A stretch of DNA of 64,000 nucleotides from Acanthaster planci (lineage: Eukaryota > Echinodermata > Asteroidea > Valvatida > Acanthasteridae): positions 682,029 through 746,028 of the forward strand of contig NW_019091368.1 of the NCBI RefSeq assembly GCF_001949145.1, in the 5' to 3' direction. The position numbers and the translations under genes are program-made. The notes below the pieces were generated by a model. That model was not told the DNA's origin, made no database searches, and saw only the letters and a list, made by a program, of their open reading frames with translations. Positions 24,547 through 37,487 of the stretch are shown one piece after another. Each line of letters begins with the position of its first letter. Within the stretch, counting starts at the first letter, position 1.

Positions 24547-27500
24547 TACATTGGGCCGTGCCAGGTGGACGCTAACCAAACAGAGTTGATCGCTCAGCCA
24601 CCGTGACGTACAATGCTTTGGGCAAGTTTCATCCGGGTAAAAATTTATGCCCGTCAACAAAATCGATACAGCCTTCCTCAGTGCCAGTGGATAAATTATT
24701 CAATCGACGATCTCCTATTAATCCCCTACCAACAAAGACATCCTTGCATCCACAGTCCAGTCTTTGCTAAAGAGTCTTATTGGTAAAGAGCTATAGCCTA
24801 AGAAGTCCTAACAATACTGTTCTAGAAGTCTTAACAATGTCGTTCTCTTGTTTAGTCCTGTTGGCATGGAGTTGCTTCACGCGAACTAAAGACATCAATA
24901 ATATTGTTTAGCCCCGTCGTAAGGGGCAATCTCTCTCTCCAAGGATGAACATGCCAGAATTGCATCCAATGTGCTTGGCTTGATTGTCGTAAAAAATGAA
25001 GCAAACTCGACATCAAAAGCATAACCTCGAAAGCGTTGTTTCGCATAACATCATCAATCCAACTTCCCAACACACATGCATACACAGATGGATCCATGTT
25101 CCATAGAAACCAGAGGCGTGCAAATTTAACATTTAATCCCTTGAAGGAAATATCTCTATAGGTCCATTTGAAACAGATCTATTTCTCATTATGACATAAA
25201 GATTATAAACGTAATGTACTTTTTTCCCGGATTAAATGTTACATTTACACGAAATGAAACGGGGACGTACTGCGTGTACGGCCTGCCACCCAAAAGACTT
25301 TTACACACAAAGAATAATCTAACAGAAAGTAATCCACTCGAAGGGGGTAAGTTAGAAAACGAATATGCAAACAAAACTCGAAACTGCATTTTCAGCGAGT
25401 GCAGAGAAGGCTTAACTTATTTTTCTTTGAGTGATCAATAGTTTTAAACGCTGGACAAAATTGACATATGTGAATAGAAATAAACATAACTTGTTACGTC
25501 TTCATGCAGCCGGTAAAGCTGCGTGAGATGTAATTGCAATGAAGCAAAGTAAAAGATGAAACACGTTGATCTAAGTCGCAATCGAATCGAGCTGGCTTTT
25601 CAAACCAACGAAATTTTGTTGCAAAAATGAAGTACCTGTCATGTGAGTATAAGTGACGGATATATAGCGTTAAATTGACGGAAAAACCCCTTATCTAAAA
25701 TTTAAAAAAAAAATTTTGCAGGTAAAAATCTCCAAAAGCGCACAAGAGTGTGATTAGGAGGGAAATGGCTTTTTTAAGCAAACCTCATCATAAAGCCTAC
25801 AAACATTCTTACCATTTCCCCTTTTCTTACTACTTTATATTTTTCCCTCGTCCTTAAAAACATTCGTTCATTTTTTTTCGGGGGGTGTGTGGAGGCAGGG
25901 GCCTCCTGTCCCTCGTGACGTCCGTGAAATCACATTATTTAATCGCTCTGTCATTTTCTCTATCGTGAGCATCATCCCCAGTGGCTTAACAAAAATCACA
26001 AAATATTCATCGCCCAAATGAATAGAAGGTGAAAAGGACCTGTTACTGCCTGTCACTTTATTGATTTCGAGGAAGGGACCAACTCTCCAGATGCTCCAGA
26101 GGGCTCAGGAAATCATAGATGATATTCACGACCGAGTCTTACTTTGAAGCGAACAGGACAACACGGTGGCAGATGTTTTTCATCCTAGAATCGATTCTCA
26201 CAGAGCTCTTTCTTCATGCCCGTGCATACCAGGCATGCTCTCCATAGATCTGTTTTTCCCACAATAGTACTGCCACAATAACAACCACTTTGCAGCCGTG
26301 GATTGAAAGAAACCAGCCGTCTGAGAATAGAAAACATCGATTTTGTCCTCTCTGTTATGTATCATAAGTTGCAGACAAAGCTCACGAGAATGGTTATGCA
26401 AGGAGGCAGATACGAGGAACTCCAAAACGCATACGTTTTAAGCCTAATTTCTTGGAGTTAAGTTGTGCTAAGTCATGAAATATCTGCTTGGAAACATAAC
26501 AGGCTACCAGCTAATCTAGGGCAAGTTCGAGCGAGAACCACCTATTTGGACCACTCATAGATTTTCCCTGGTAGCCATACAAAATAATATATTCTGGATA
26601 TCACGCAATTCGACAAGTTCTCTAAATCCAGTCGTTTCTTGAACTTTCTGTAGCGTCGTGCCTCATTCTTAGCTGGTTTCAAACATAGGTTTGCCAGGAA
26701 TAGGCCTAGTGATTTTGGTTCACAGAACTTGCCCCGGTGAAGCAGAAACCCTACATGCTTCGATACAACATGAATGGCAAATGAACAACTGCGAGAAATG
26801 TCTTGTACCACAAATTACTTTCTTCTAAATGTTGTCATAGCATTACTTTAGTTACTGTTTGGCAGTGTAAAAGATTTGTTGAGGGCATTCATGGTGAATT
26901 TCCGTTGGAGATCCTCAAACCCGTTTGGACAAGGGATCAGTTCAGTGACACTAAAGAATTTGCAGTTCTGTACATCAGGGTTTCCTTCGTGATTTGTTCT
27001 GTCTTCCCGGAGCGTGTTGTTGTCCAGGCCAACTTCTCTGCAACTATAAATATAATTAAAAACCGATAAACACCATATTGGGGTCAGCAATAGAAAGCAA
27101 AAAGATGTCATGCATCGTATCAGTAAACACGTTATGCAGATCACTGACATTGATCTTCAGTGCACATTTTTGCGTGAGTGGATGTGACTTTTTTAATTAC
27201 ACGTAAATTCTTCATTATTTTTCTAACTACACCCTTGCTCTCGCTTGTTTATCCTAACCATTTTCATTAATTTTCGGTTGATGACCCCACAACCCCAACG
27301 CCCCTGTTAACAGCCCAGGTAGCTGTGTAGATTTGGTTGTCATAATCCTGCCAGTTGTCAAGAAACTGTGTTGAGAAATCTTTAGTTGCACAGAGCAAAA
27401 TTTATTCCGGTCTCTGAGGTAGGGGAAATTATGTGTAATGACCACAATCATCATCTTTCTGGACAAGCTGTGATCGACAGTTTGTCTACACTCATACCTC

Positions 27501-27890
27501 CTCTAGCAGCTTGATGCTACCACAGTTCTAACTAAAAAAAAAATAACCCTTAAGGCCGGTTCATACTCCAGGCGAACGCGAATCCGAAGCGATTTGACGT
27601 CTCAAAAAATTGCAGCGAAATTTCGCTCGAGTTGAAATGTGTTCATTTTTGGGCGAATTCGCAAAGCGAATATTTCATGTGCCCTCATAAATTTGCGCTC
27701 ACGGTCGCTTTCGCACGAAGTATGAATAGTCATTAATTCACGGGGAAGTCAATTTTTATCTTGTTCCCTGAATCCATCAAATTCAATTTAATCTCAGGTG
27801 TGGTGGTCCCAAACTATTTTGGGTTCCAAACCTCACTTTCAGATTTATTTAAATGCAACTAAAATCATGTACACATAATTTATCATATAT

Positions 27891-28143
27891 TTAAGGGTCA
27901 TTCCATGAGGTTGGGGCACAATTTGTGACGGTGTTCATTGTTACGTGGGTTCCGTAAAAATGAACAGCTATTTCCCTGCATGTGGATTCCAAATTATACA
28001 CCTGGCAAGGCTGAATATAGAGGTGTGTGTTATTTTTACAGAGTAAATGACCTACTCTACATGTCATGACAGGTGGTAAAAGCTACCCAAGTAACAAGGA
28101 CACCGTCACAAATTGTGTCCCAACCATATGGGATGACCCTTAA
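27891..28143. mobile_element. piggyBac-type MITE with TTAA duplications
   Basis: 253 bp. The left end is TTAA|gggtcattccatgaggttgg and the right end is the reverse complement (ccatatgggatgaccc|TTAA). The inner stretches gcacaatttgtgacggtg and caccgtcacaaattgtg also pair. TTAA target-site duplication plus GGG/CCC-starting TIRs is the signature of piggyBac-family elements. No coding capacity. Confidence 0.8.
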
Positions 28144-28599
28144 ATCATCTGACATGAATTTTTATGAACTTTTATTTCGTTGCTGTCGTTTTTACCCTCA
28201 GGTTCCCTAAATGAAAGGTTTTACCTCATTTTCAATACAAGATAGCCGACGCATGAATGCAGGCTACTCAGTCTCTACTAAAAATTAAAAATTCGTCATA
28301 ACTACATGTGTTAAGTTTCACTTTAAAAAATGGAAGTTCAGTATGTTTGGATCTCAAAATAGTCTGGCAACACGCCATTTGTCAGATTACATCAAATATG
28401 ATGGATTCAGAGAAAAAGATACATAAAAATGAACTTCCCGTGGGAAAAGTAGTTGATGCCACGGCGTGCATAAACCAACAATGAAGCAACAGCGTGGTCC
28501 AAATTACAAACACAGCTTCCATCCCTGTTTCAAGTGCAAGAAATTTTACTGTAAATAGAAACGTTGCTGTCAGAGGTCTATTTGTGGCCCGCTCTGTGA

Positions 28600-28777
28600 T
28601 AATACGGCCGTTTCTCAATAGTGCGCCACCAAGAGTTTGCAACGCGTTGGCCAATCACAATGCGCGAAATTTGTCGACCCAATGCGCGTTTGGAAAGGGT
28701 CGACAAATTTCGCGCGTTGTGATTGGCCAACGCGTCGCAAACTCTTGGTGGCGCACTAATGTGAATCGCCCGTATTA
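28600..28777. mobile_element. Palindromic MITE, copy 2
   Basis: Near-perfect inverted repeat: gtgcgccaccaagagtttgc, ttggccaatcacaa and gcgcgaaatttgtcgaccc on the left arm recur in reverse complement on the right arm. The ends read aatacggccg and cgcccgtatt, with TA or TAA flanks suggesting a TA-type target. It is homologous to 1170-1316 and better preserved. Confidence 0.85.
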
Positions 28778-29760
28778 GTCGCATGTCTCGAGAGCCACTT
28801 TTGAGTTAAAGGCCTTTGAAAGAATCTTGCACAGTGTTTAAGCAAAAGGAATCTTCAACATTTGAACTTCTACACAACATCCATTTTCATTGTACCAAAT
28901 TGAGTGACACATCAACAGAAAGAGCTCAAATTCCTCAATCTAATGCAAAGTTAACTCAAAAGAAGCTCCCAAGACTTGTGACTCAGAGCTGGTCACATCA
29001 TTTTTTGGTCCTTGTTGTTCAAAACATGTTTGAGTGAGTGTGGGGCCTAGTTGTATTAATTAACGGTAACAACTGTGACAATTCTGCCAAATAACAACTG
29101 TTTTCATTCATTTGATGCTCAAAAATATTCTTTAATAAAATTTGAGATGTGTTACACTCGCAGAAGAGTCTGATTGGAGCTTAAATGGAGCATGCGCAGA
29201 GGTACAATTCACGATTTAAAAAAAAAGAAGATGAACCGGGACATAGAAACAGATTCATGACTAAAAAGTATTGAATGATGTGTGACAAAAGCTTCTCGTA
29301 ATTTATGCTCCAAAAAAGCGAAATGGAATGAGTGATAAAAATGCGACACATTAAGAACACATCTTTGCTCAAGTCACTTTTATCTGGTTCGCAAGTTCAG
29401 AACTCACAGTGATCTTACTCCACATTATCACTTTTCAAAAAGTTTCCGTGGGATTAAATCGGAGCAGTTACTACCCAGTCTCCGTTAAGGTAACATCAGA
29501 TCTCTAAGCTTTCTTGACTAAAAAAGACTGAATAATAACATTTCACAACTGTGAAAAACATGAACCTAAAACAAATGGGGCATATTAACAAAACAAAAAT
29601 ATTCTTATATTCTGCAGTTTTGTTTTGGGGTGGGGGTTAGAAGTCTGGATCCACCACCTGGTAAAAAAATGACTGAATAATTATTACTATCCTTTACAAA
29701 TTATTATTCTCTCTTTGGAAAATGTTTTATTACTTTGTTGCAGTACAACAACACGAACGA

Positions 29761-29766
29761 TATAAA
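29761..29766 (+). promoter_or_regulatory. TBCC: TATA box of TBCC
   Basis: TATAAA 86 bases upstream of the TBCC start codon. Initiation would be expected near 29790, giving a 5' UTR of about 60 bases. Confidence 0.5.
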
Positions 29767-29851
29767 TTGGTTGGAACAAAAGTAGTGAACGGACTTGTAA
29801 CAAGTCTAGTCGAGTAACACGCGTTCCCGTCATGCAACTGATCCTGCCAAC

Positions 29852-30886
29852 ATGGCGACTCCCGTGAATCGACCAAGTTCTGACTCAGTTTTTTCCATTG
29901 AACGCGACGAAATGAAGGAGAGGGTCACTGATAAATTACAGCGTAGGCAAGAGGAGAGAATGGCCAAGCTCGAGGAAAGGAAACTCAAGCGAGAATCAGC
30001 CACTGGGAAGCAAGAGAATGCTGATTATTTCAGGAATACCTTTGCGAAGGAGATGACAGCCATAGAAAATCGCCTTGCTACCGCCGATACTGTGGAAAAG
30101 TCGGCCCTCCCTGATTTCTTCGACGGGCTCATCGTTGCTATCCAAAAATTGCTCCAGTTTGTTACCGATTCCATGCTGTCCTTGACCTCGTATGAGATAC
30201 GGAAATTCCAGGATGATGTTTATCAGCTACACGCAGACATGGTAGAGAGGCGTGATGAGCTCATCCCCAAAAAGAAGTTTACTTTCAAAGGCAGACAGAA
30301 GAAATCAGACAAACCCAAAGAAGTTGAGAAGCCTGGGGCTGCCGTGGAAGAGGTGGATGGACCCACAAACATAACCACTGACCTGTTGAGGTTTCAGTGT
30401 GGCTTTGTTGACCTATCAGATTCTGACCTGGCGCTACAATCTGAAGAAATTCAAGCCAAAGATATTGGGCTGACCAACCTTAAATCATGTTCTGTGAAAC
30501 TGTTTGGATCACCAAATGCCATACACATGAACAATCTGACCAACTGTAAGATCTTTTCGGGTCCTGTTCCTGGCTCTATATTTGTGGATAATTGCCAAGA
30601 TTGTACTATTGTGGTGTCTTGTCAGCAGCTGCGAGTACACCATACTACCAGTACCCAGTTCTACCTTCACGTCACCAGTCGTGCAATCATTGAGGATACT
30701 TCTGATGTGGGATTTGCACCATACAACTGGAGTTATGATGGACAAGAGGATGACTTCCAGACTAGCCAGCTTGATCGAAGCCGTAACAGCTGGGATGACG
30801 TGGACGACTTCAACTGGCTAGCCAGTGACAAAGCTTCACCAAACTGGAGTGTCATACCCCCAGAAAAGCGGGTCGTTTCCTGGTAG
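29852..30886 (+). CDS. TBCC: Tubulin-binding cofactor C (single exon)
   Basis: Intact 344-residue ORF with a strong start context (AACATGG). TBCC completes alpha/beta-tubulin folding in the cytosol by stimulating GTP hydrolysis by tubulin in the TBCD/TBCE/TBCC supercomplex. Residues 1-120 are charged and helical, matching the N-terminal spectrin-like bundle. A Lys-rich linker spans about 138-170, then the C-CAP/TBCC beta-helix to about 325 with the family motif CQQLRVH, whose arginine (about R261) corresponds to the catalytic arginine finger. The C-terminal block TSRAIIEDTS, FAPYNWSY, LDRSRNSWDDVDDFNWLA, ASPNW is diagnostic for TBCC, as opposed to RP2 or TBCCD1. The intronless structure and about 344-residue length are normal for TBCC. 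A TATA box lies upstream and poly(A) signals downstream. Confidence 0.97.
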   Translation: MATPVNRPSSDSVFSIERDEMKERVTDKLQRRQEERMAKLEERKLKRESATGKQENADYFRNTFAKEMTAIENRLATADTVEKSALPDFFDGLIVAIQKLLQFVTDSMLSLTSYEIRKFQDDVYQLHADMVERRDELIPKKKFTFKGRQKKSDKPKEVEKPGAAVEEVDGPTNITTDLLRFQCGFVDLSDSDLALQSEEIQAKDIGLTNLKSCSVKLFGSPNAIHMNNLTNCKIFSGPVPGSIFVDNCQDCTIVVSCQQLRVHHTTSTQFYLHVTSRAIIEDTSDVGFAPYNWSYDGQEDDFQTSQLDRSRNSWDDVDDFNWLASDKASPNWSVIPPEKRVVSW

Positions 30887-31807
30887 TTAAGATGAACATT
30901 AAGCTATTCACCACTTGTTGGAAAGCAACTTTGTTTCTTAGATGTACATTTTTGTGTAGCTACATGTCTTAAATCTCAACAGAAAGATTTTTAGTTAATG
31001 TTCTTGAAAATTGCACTTTTCAGATGTTCTATGCTTTACCTGACAAATGAAAGTACTGATTTGGATAGCTGATAGCTTTGAGGTCATCTTCAGAACCCAC
31101 TTTTCTGTTTGCGAGTTTTTTCTTTCAAACTTTAATATGAACTGAAAATTTGTGGAGTGAAAATATGTAACAGAAAATTTTTCTCTCAGGCCTATTGTCA
31201 TGTAGAGAAGAAGCAACAAATTGCATTTAAAAGACAACTAACTGAGCAAAGTATACAAAATTTGGCCATATTGTAGTGCCAAAATAGCTGTAACATCACA
31301 CTCTCGCTCGCCACACAAATATGCCCATAAAAATTGCAAAATGAAATTTTGAAAACAAGGTTGAATTGGACACAGAGATACATACACATGGACCGCATTT
31401 TAATTTTAAATCGCTCAGTCCCTCTTGCTTTATGATTTTTGTGCCATATAATTTACAGAGTTCACATTACGATATTTAGCATTAATGTAGCAAGAGAGGC
31501 ATTGATGGTATGATGAGATACCTATTTGTTTACTGCTCGCTGATGACACCAGCTACAAGTTCTCTTGCTTTTGGAGATAATGTAATTGTATTTGAGGTTT
31601 GGAAGTGTTGTCCAATTGAGAACTTGAAAGAATACTTGAATTAAAAAGCAAAGTCACATTGACTTTTCTCTTTACATTTCATGAACCGTTATTTATGATA
31701 TTCATGTTGATTTTAATATAAAACAATCTTAATTTTAAAAACAAATTATAATAAATGTACACTTTTAAAGTAATGTGAGAAAAATAGCCGATGAAAATGG
31801 CGTTGAT

Positions 31808-31813
31808 AATAAA
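31808..31813 (+). terminator. TBCC: Candidate poly(A) signal of TBCC
   Basis: AATAAA about 920 bases after the stop codon, with another AATAAA at 31750-31755. The intervening sequence is AT-rich and has no coding potential, consistent with a 3' UTR. Which signal is used cannot be told. Confidence 0.4.
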
Positions 31814-34021
31814 GAACAATTGTAACCCTTAAACGCAAACGGTTCTCAATCCCTGACATTTGAAAGGTGATTTGAATTCATATTACATATTTTTCTTCAC
31901 TAAGTTTTCTCTATTCGTCGTCCAGTTTAATATCCATTCCAATTCTTGGCCATGTCAAAACAGGGGTTCATAAAATGTGAAGTGACAGTGAAGACTCCAC
32001 GATGTGATTTTTTGGTGTTTTTTTGTACTGGACGAAACATGACATCTCAATTTTTTTCCTGTCTTCTTTGGTACGTAGCAACAGATTCGCTGAATCCATG
32101 TATAGCCACTATCATTGAAAAGAAGTCTTATTAAACTTTTCTTCCTGCTTTCTTAATAATGCAGGGCTTTGTTGCTGTGATGCTGTTACCGGAAGATACT
32201 GTTCATTTTCATTGTGAATTGTGAACCAAAATTTGCTCGCCGAAAGTGTTTGTGCGAAAACCTGAGTTCATCCAATGAATTGGCGCCCTCTACCGTCATG
32301 CTTTTCAGCTTTGTCTGCCCGCGCGCGTTTTTCATAACACCACATGGTACACCCACGTACATGTACTTTCTCATGGGAAAATGGTGTTATTAACAGTAAG
32401 TATTGAGAGGAGACTAGTCTCCACGTTTCGTAGAAGCTTTCCCATTTGAACTGTCGGACTTTCTTTCTCTTCTGAAAAGCATGTTATATTTACATTATGT
32501 AATTTTTGTCGAGCACTCATTGGATAGGGTTCGTAAAAACTTCACCAGTCTTACTTCATCAGAGTGAACAATAACACAGGGTCAACCCTTCCTTCTATGA
32601 CACGTGTGCACTGAAATGCATGTGTGGATAAGGGCATCGAGTTACCCACTGCGGCATTGCAGGTCAATAGCTCACAAGAATCTTTCCTTCACAAAAATCG
32701 TGAAGCGCAATTTGCCCTTCCCACCACCGGCACCCTGTTTAAGGGCAGTTGGGAAAGACTGCCGAGGGGAATGATATAATTGCCACATTTAATGATGAAT
32801 TGCAGAATGGAATGATGAAAATTGGCAAATTGAATGTCGAAAATAGCAGATCGAATAATGAAATTGCCCAACTGAACGGTAAAGTCATCGAACGAAACGG
32901 CGAAACTGAAAAACGCCAATCAACACGAAACTGATGGTGTGGGGTTACCGATAGCAACGGTGTTCCATTTATTTTGGTGTTTGTTACATACTGCAGCTAT
33001 TGATTTGCTGTCAGAGGTTCTTCCAGCCTGCCGAGATATTAACCTGCGTAGCGGTGCTGATCCTCTTAGCTGAAACTAGACGACTCCTGGCACGTGATAG
33101 CAGACAGAATTGGTCCCTATAACGTTATTGGTCCACCCCATCACAGTGTGAGTGTTATGGTTCCTTCATACTATTTGAGGTGCAGTCCACTTATTCAAGC
33201 GAGAATTTCTGACCAGCCATTAGCATTTAAAGTGCCTCCCCCAGTATCTTTTGTAAAAGGAGATTGTTTGGCCCCCAAAATGGTCGAGATTGTGTAAATT
33301 GTTGCCAGGATCGACTCCCTGGGTCTTTGAGCTTTCATATGAGAGCAAAATGGCTAAAAACTACGATTAAAAAATGGTCCTAAGTGCCCGCGAAAGTTGA
33401 GGGTTGCCACTTGAAAAATTGCTGCAATCAGACTTCGGAAAAATCACTTTTCGGGGCGTGATTTTGTTTTGTGGGAATAATTAAAAATGTAAAATGTAAA
33501 GAAATTGAAAGATTAGCGGCGAGACAATAATTTCATTTGTGTTTCTGAAATCTCAGGGATGTTGGTATGTATGTGGGCCTAAAACACTTTACATCTCGAG
33601 GTGATTTTATCGAGCACTGTCCCACTCATTGGCGGATCTGTGGTGGGAGGAACGAGGACCATTCCCCACACACAACAAGAGCAATTTTTATTTTGTATTT
33701 TTTAGTGGAAAAAAATGAGAGAAGAGCCCATTTACATGGGGCCAATATCACTTTCTTTCATTCCAAATGCTTGTTTTACAGAGACGTAACTTTTCCATGA
33801 ATAAAAGGCTTGGAAAGTTGAAGTAGAAATGGGATACCGATGGTCTGAAGAATGCTGGTAACCTTTTGAACAGTATTCTCTGTCAATCTTCAGGAAGAGT
33901 GTGCTCTCGAAAAGACGAGTCAATAGACTTGATTTGTCTGATTTTAAGAAGTTCAATTTATAACGCCACTCTGTCATCTACCAAGAGATATTGTGTCATT
34001 TGGTAAATTAATTCTCGGCAG

Positions 34022-34315
34022 TTGAGCCGCACCACTTGGTGGAGCCGCTACAACAGTGACCCCCGGGACGATGACTTTGAAGACGACAAGGAAGAGATCG
34101 AGATGTGGGAGGTTGGCGAGCCCCAAGTTGTGACTCAGGAAGGCACGGTGCGCTACCAATGGCTACCCAACCGTATCGAACGACCAGCATACAAGATCAC
34201 TCAAAGCACCCATGTTTTTCAATCTGAACAGTGGTTGCCTTTTCTTACGTATGACGATCTTGTTCCCAAATTTTTATGTGAGATTGTAAGATTCTACACG
34301 ATGCTGCAATGTTAA
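34022..34315 (+). other. Orphan exon-like ORF, unrecognised
   Basis: Open frame without an initiating ATG (first codon TTG), preceded by CGGCAG and so resembling an internal exon entered at a 3' splice site. The peptide begins SRTTWWSRYNSDP, has an acidic run DDDFEDDKEEIE, then MWEVGEPQVVTQEG and RYQWLPNRIERPAYK. The first ~60 codons look protein-coding (balanced composition, several Trp); the remainder is less convincing. No flanking exon could be joined. It may be an exon of an unplaced gene, a gene fragment or a retrocopy remnant. Confidence 0.35.
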
Positions 34316-34638
34316 TGTTACCCAAGTAGTTTGTAGTGCCAATTACGTCTTTCAACCTATTTTTAACCTTCTATTTCATTTCCTTTACTTGTGAAACATT
34401 GTTTCCAGTGATCCCCTTTATATTTCGTTGATCTGTTTTGGAGTATGACGAAAACACAGAGATAGGGCTGTTTGGAGTAGTAAATCAAGGTAAATGGTTA
34501 ATACAAAATAGGTTTAATGTTCAAACCACGGTTGTCAATTATTGTGTCCATGTGATTTGTTACCTCATAACATTATTTTTAATGTTGAAGTAATGAAAGT
34601 AATTAAAATTGGGCGTTGTAGTCTTGACTGAAGGCCAT

Positions 34639-34672
34639 AGAGCTTATCCGAGCTTTGGCTCGGGTAAGCTCT
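34639..34672. repeat. 15-bp stem hairpin
   Basis: agagcttatccgagc, loop tttg, gctcgggtaagctct, with one wobble position. No downstream poly-T or known structure identifies it. Confidence 0.7.
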
Positions 34673-36002
34673 AAGCCTAACCTGAGTAAAGTGCGCAAAA
34701 TATCTGATCCCCAATGAAAAATAAAAATCTGGATGGCGTTTTGGTCATTCCATTTTGTTCGGAAAAGTGAAACCAAGTACTGGTTCCAGATCCCTCAATT
34801 GAAATGTGTGGAGGGAACCAGTGTCAACCTTTCTCATCACTGTTTAAAAAGCCTGGGAATCTATCGCCTTTGATTGATGTGATGGAGGGCAGTGATTTCA
34901 GTCAATGGTATTTCAGTATTACATAGGCCCCTACAGCCGTGCAACATGGATTTCTTGCCAGAGATAAGTGTTCCTCAGATAACTGCCGTTCAATTTCGCT
35001 CACTACGAGGCTCATTGCTCATATTCGAACCATTAGAAAACCTCTAACGAGATTTGGTATCGCCATGGAGGAAAGAGAAAGAGATTGAACTGCCCAGGCT
35101 ACAACATCCGGCCAATTACCGCTTTCTGGTATGCCTGGTATGGCCATAGCCAGAGCGCAGCTAAGGCTTGCTATGAACCTGTTTGACAACCATATTCAGG
35201 CCATCGTTGGTGCTTGGTATGATCTGACAACATCAAATTTAATGTTTGCGCAGTTGCTCGTTGGCTGTGTTCCACGTGTTCATATGCAGTTATTGCCCTT
35301 ATCTTATAAATAGCCAAGTTTTTATAAGATTACGTTTGATTTGAATCATTTTTATTACGGAATTTACACAAAATGGTATTTTATGAGATCCCATGGTCAC
35401 TCCTTGTGATGAAACAGCGCATTTTGTTTTTCGTGAACTTAACTGTCCTGTGACGTGGTGGTCAACATGTTGGTGGTTAGCCTTAGCCAAATTCGTACAA
35501 AGACTTTGAAAACTGATATTTTGGAGTGCAAAAATAATATTACAAACATTGCATGGATAATGGAAAAGTGAATCAAAATCTTTAAGATAAATTATTCGTG
35601 ACGGCAAAAAATAAATCTAATGTTAGATATGTTTCTTTCTTTTTCCTGGTCACTGCGAAAAGTTGCAGTTTATTGCAAAGAAAACACCACAAATATTGCT
35701 ACAATGTAAGTGGCCCCATTGGTTCAGCTAAGCTGTAGGCAGTAATCAGGCATTTTTGGAATGTTTACTATTGTTCGTCTGACCAGGTGGCGATGATCAT
35801 CAAGCACTTTGATGCACCAGAGTTGTAACTCCTTCTGTGTCCTTCCTTCATGGTCTCGCAAAGCTTTGATTTTTGTATAAGTCCTGTAACCTTGTAATTG
35901 ATTACCCAGTCACCCAATCAGTGTTTTTCTAAGCATGTTAACAATCGTGAAAATGTCCGATTCTTTTTAGGAGTCACCTTTAGCTTTGCTCAGTCATGTA
36001 AT

Positions 36003-36275
36003 CAGGGACGTAGCGACCGGGTTGTGTGTGTGGGGGGGGGGGGTACGGTACCCCCTCACATTAATTCCAGTCGGCAAATGGGGATTTGGTCGGCAAATGA
36101 ATCCAAAATTAGTACATAAACGATATGCGTTGACTGTCGGCATTTCCCCTGAAGCACGGTAGCGTACCATGGATCACTTTGTGAATTTTACTAGACACGA
36201 GGTTGGCAAACAAGTTACAAGTCGGCAAATTTGACTCGGGCACACCCCAAAGAAAATCTCCTCGCTACGCCACTG
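36003..36275. mobile_element. hAT-like MITE (CAGxGxCGTAGCGA ends)
   Basis: The left end cagggacgtagcgacc and right end ctcgctacgccactg form 13-15-bp inverted repeats of the CAGTGGCGTAGC type seen in hAT-derived elements. The interior contains g/c homopolymers and repeated gtcggcaaat. No matching 8-bp target duplication was found, so the boundary is approximate. Confidence 0.55.
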
Positions 36276-37487
36276 AAGGATTTGTAACCCCTTACTCTTT
36301 TATCCCCTTAGTGCGGATTGCTTAAATCCTCATTCGTTTCTTCATTTCGAGCACTTTTGACCTGTTTATTTGGTCGAAGACGTGATGACACATTGTCTTC
36401 GTTCCTTGCAGGTAAATGTGCATTTTGTCAGTCAGATTATTGTCCAAACCAAATTACCTACAACCATGCTTAATCATCATACTATCATGAATATTGTTAT
36501 GCTTCCATTTGTAATTAATATCATTGTTCCAAGTTCACGAACGAACTGTTGATTGGGGGCATGAACTCTTGATGATTGTTTTCATTTCATTTTTTATTTT
36601 CTACATGTAGTTTAAATCAGACGTGACAGCCTATTCTGTCTTCGTTCTTCACAGAATGAAAACAGCAAATATCAAAATCACTCGCCACCGGCTATTTCTA
36701 TCAAGTCTCGCCACAACTATTTGCACGGTTCACATTAAAATCAATCAATCAACAGCTTCCTTTGCTCTTTTTTTCTACCTTACAGTTCACCGAACCCACT
36801 CAAAGATTACCGTGATGCTCACTCCCTGTCAATAACAAAATTATTTTCCTCGCCTTTTCTCGTTTCTCGTTTCTGCGAGATCGAGACCGATTGCTGGTCC
36901 GACAGGCACAAATGGCGTGTTCCGTGCAGCTGCTGAGCTCATAAATCTGCTAAGCAAGGAAATTTCTGATTAGCAAAGGCGAGTTACCAGTCAAAATGTT
37001 GTGACTGGTTCACAGTTTACTTTTGCTCCCTACACATATTGGCTGAGCAATATGTTCTCCTCGGTATCTCTCCCCTGAATTTGGCTAGCGCTTAAATGAG
37101 CTGTGCAGAAACTTTCTACTGACAAGTTTTAGTCTGCTTTGCTCTGCATCTAATATGTATTGGCTATTCGTGAGCCTGTAGGTACTAAGTCCCCTCCCCA
37201 AAATCTCTCGCAAGTAAGCATTCCGGCCGCCTGAATATGGCATTGGCAGGTAATATGGGAAGGCTGCTGACGTGTAAGCCCTGCAAAACTTTCATTATTC
37301 CCAATGACGTTTCTGTTGCAAAAGATGGCCATTAAGTTTGAAACCAAATTCTAATGCTTACTAAGAACTGGCTCCTTAAAACGTAGATATTAAAGACAGT
37401 TTAGGACCTCTCAAACACAGTCAGTCTGTAAAAAAAAAGAGAGGTCGTTGACTCCTCTGTCTTTCTTGACCAAGGGTCAGGAGTTGT

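Larger units (their letters stand above)
24481..29851. other. Intergenic region between REJ-like gene and TBCC
   Basis: No exon-like ORF was found. Beyond the two MITEs listed separately, 27556-27730 begins ccggttcatactcc and ends gaagtatgaat, suggesting another degenerate inverted-repeat element. The rest is AT-rich with no supported feature. Confidence 0.7.
30887..37487. other. Intergenic region between TBCC and peripherin-like 1
   Basis: Contains the TBCC 3' flank, an orphan exon-like ORF (34022), a hairpin (34639) and a hAT-like MITE (36003), each listed separately. No complete gene was recognised. Confidence 0.6.
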
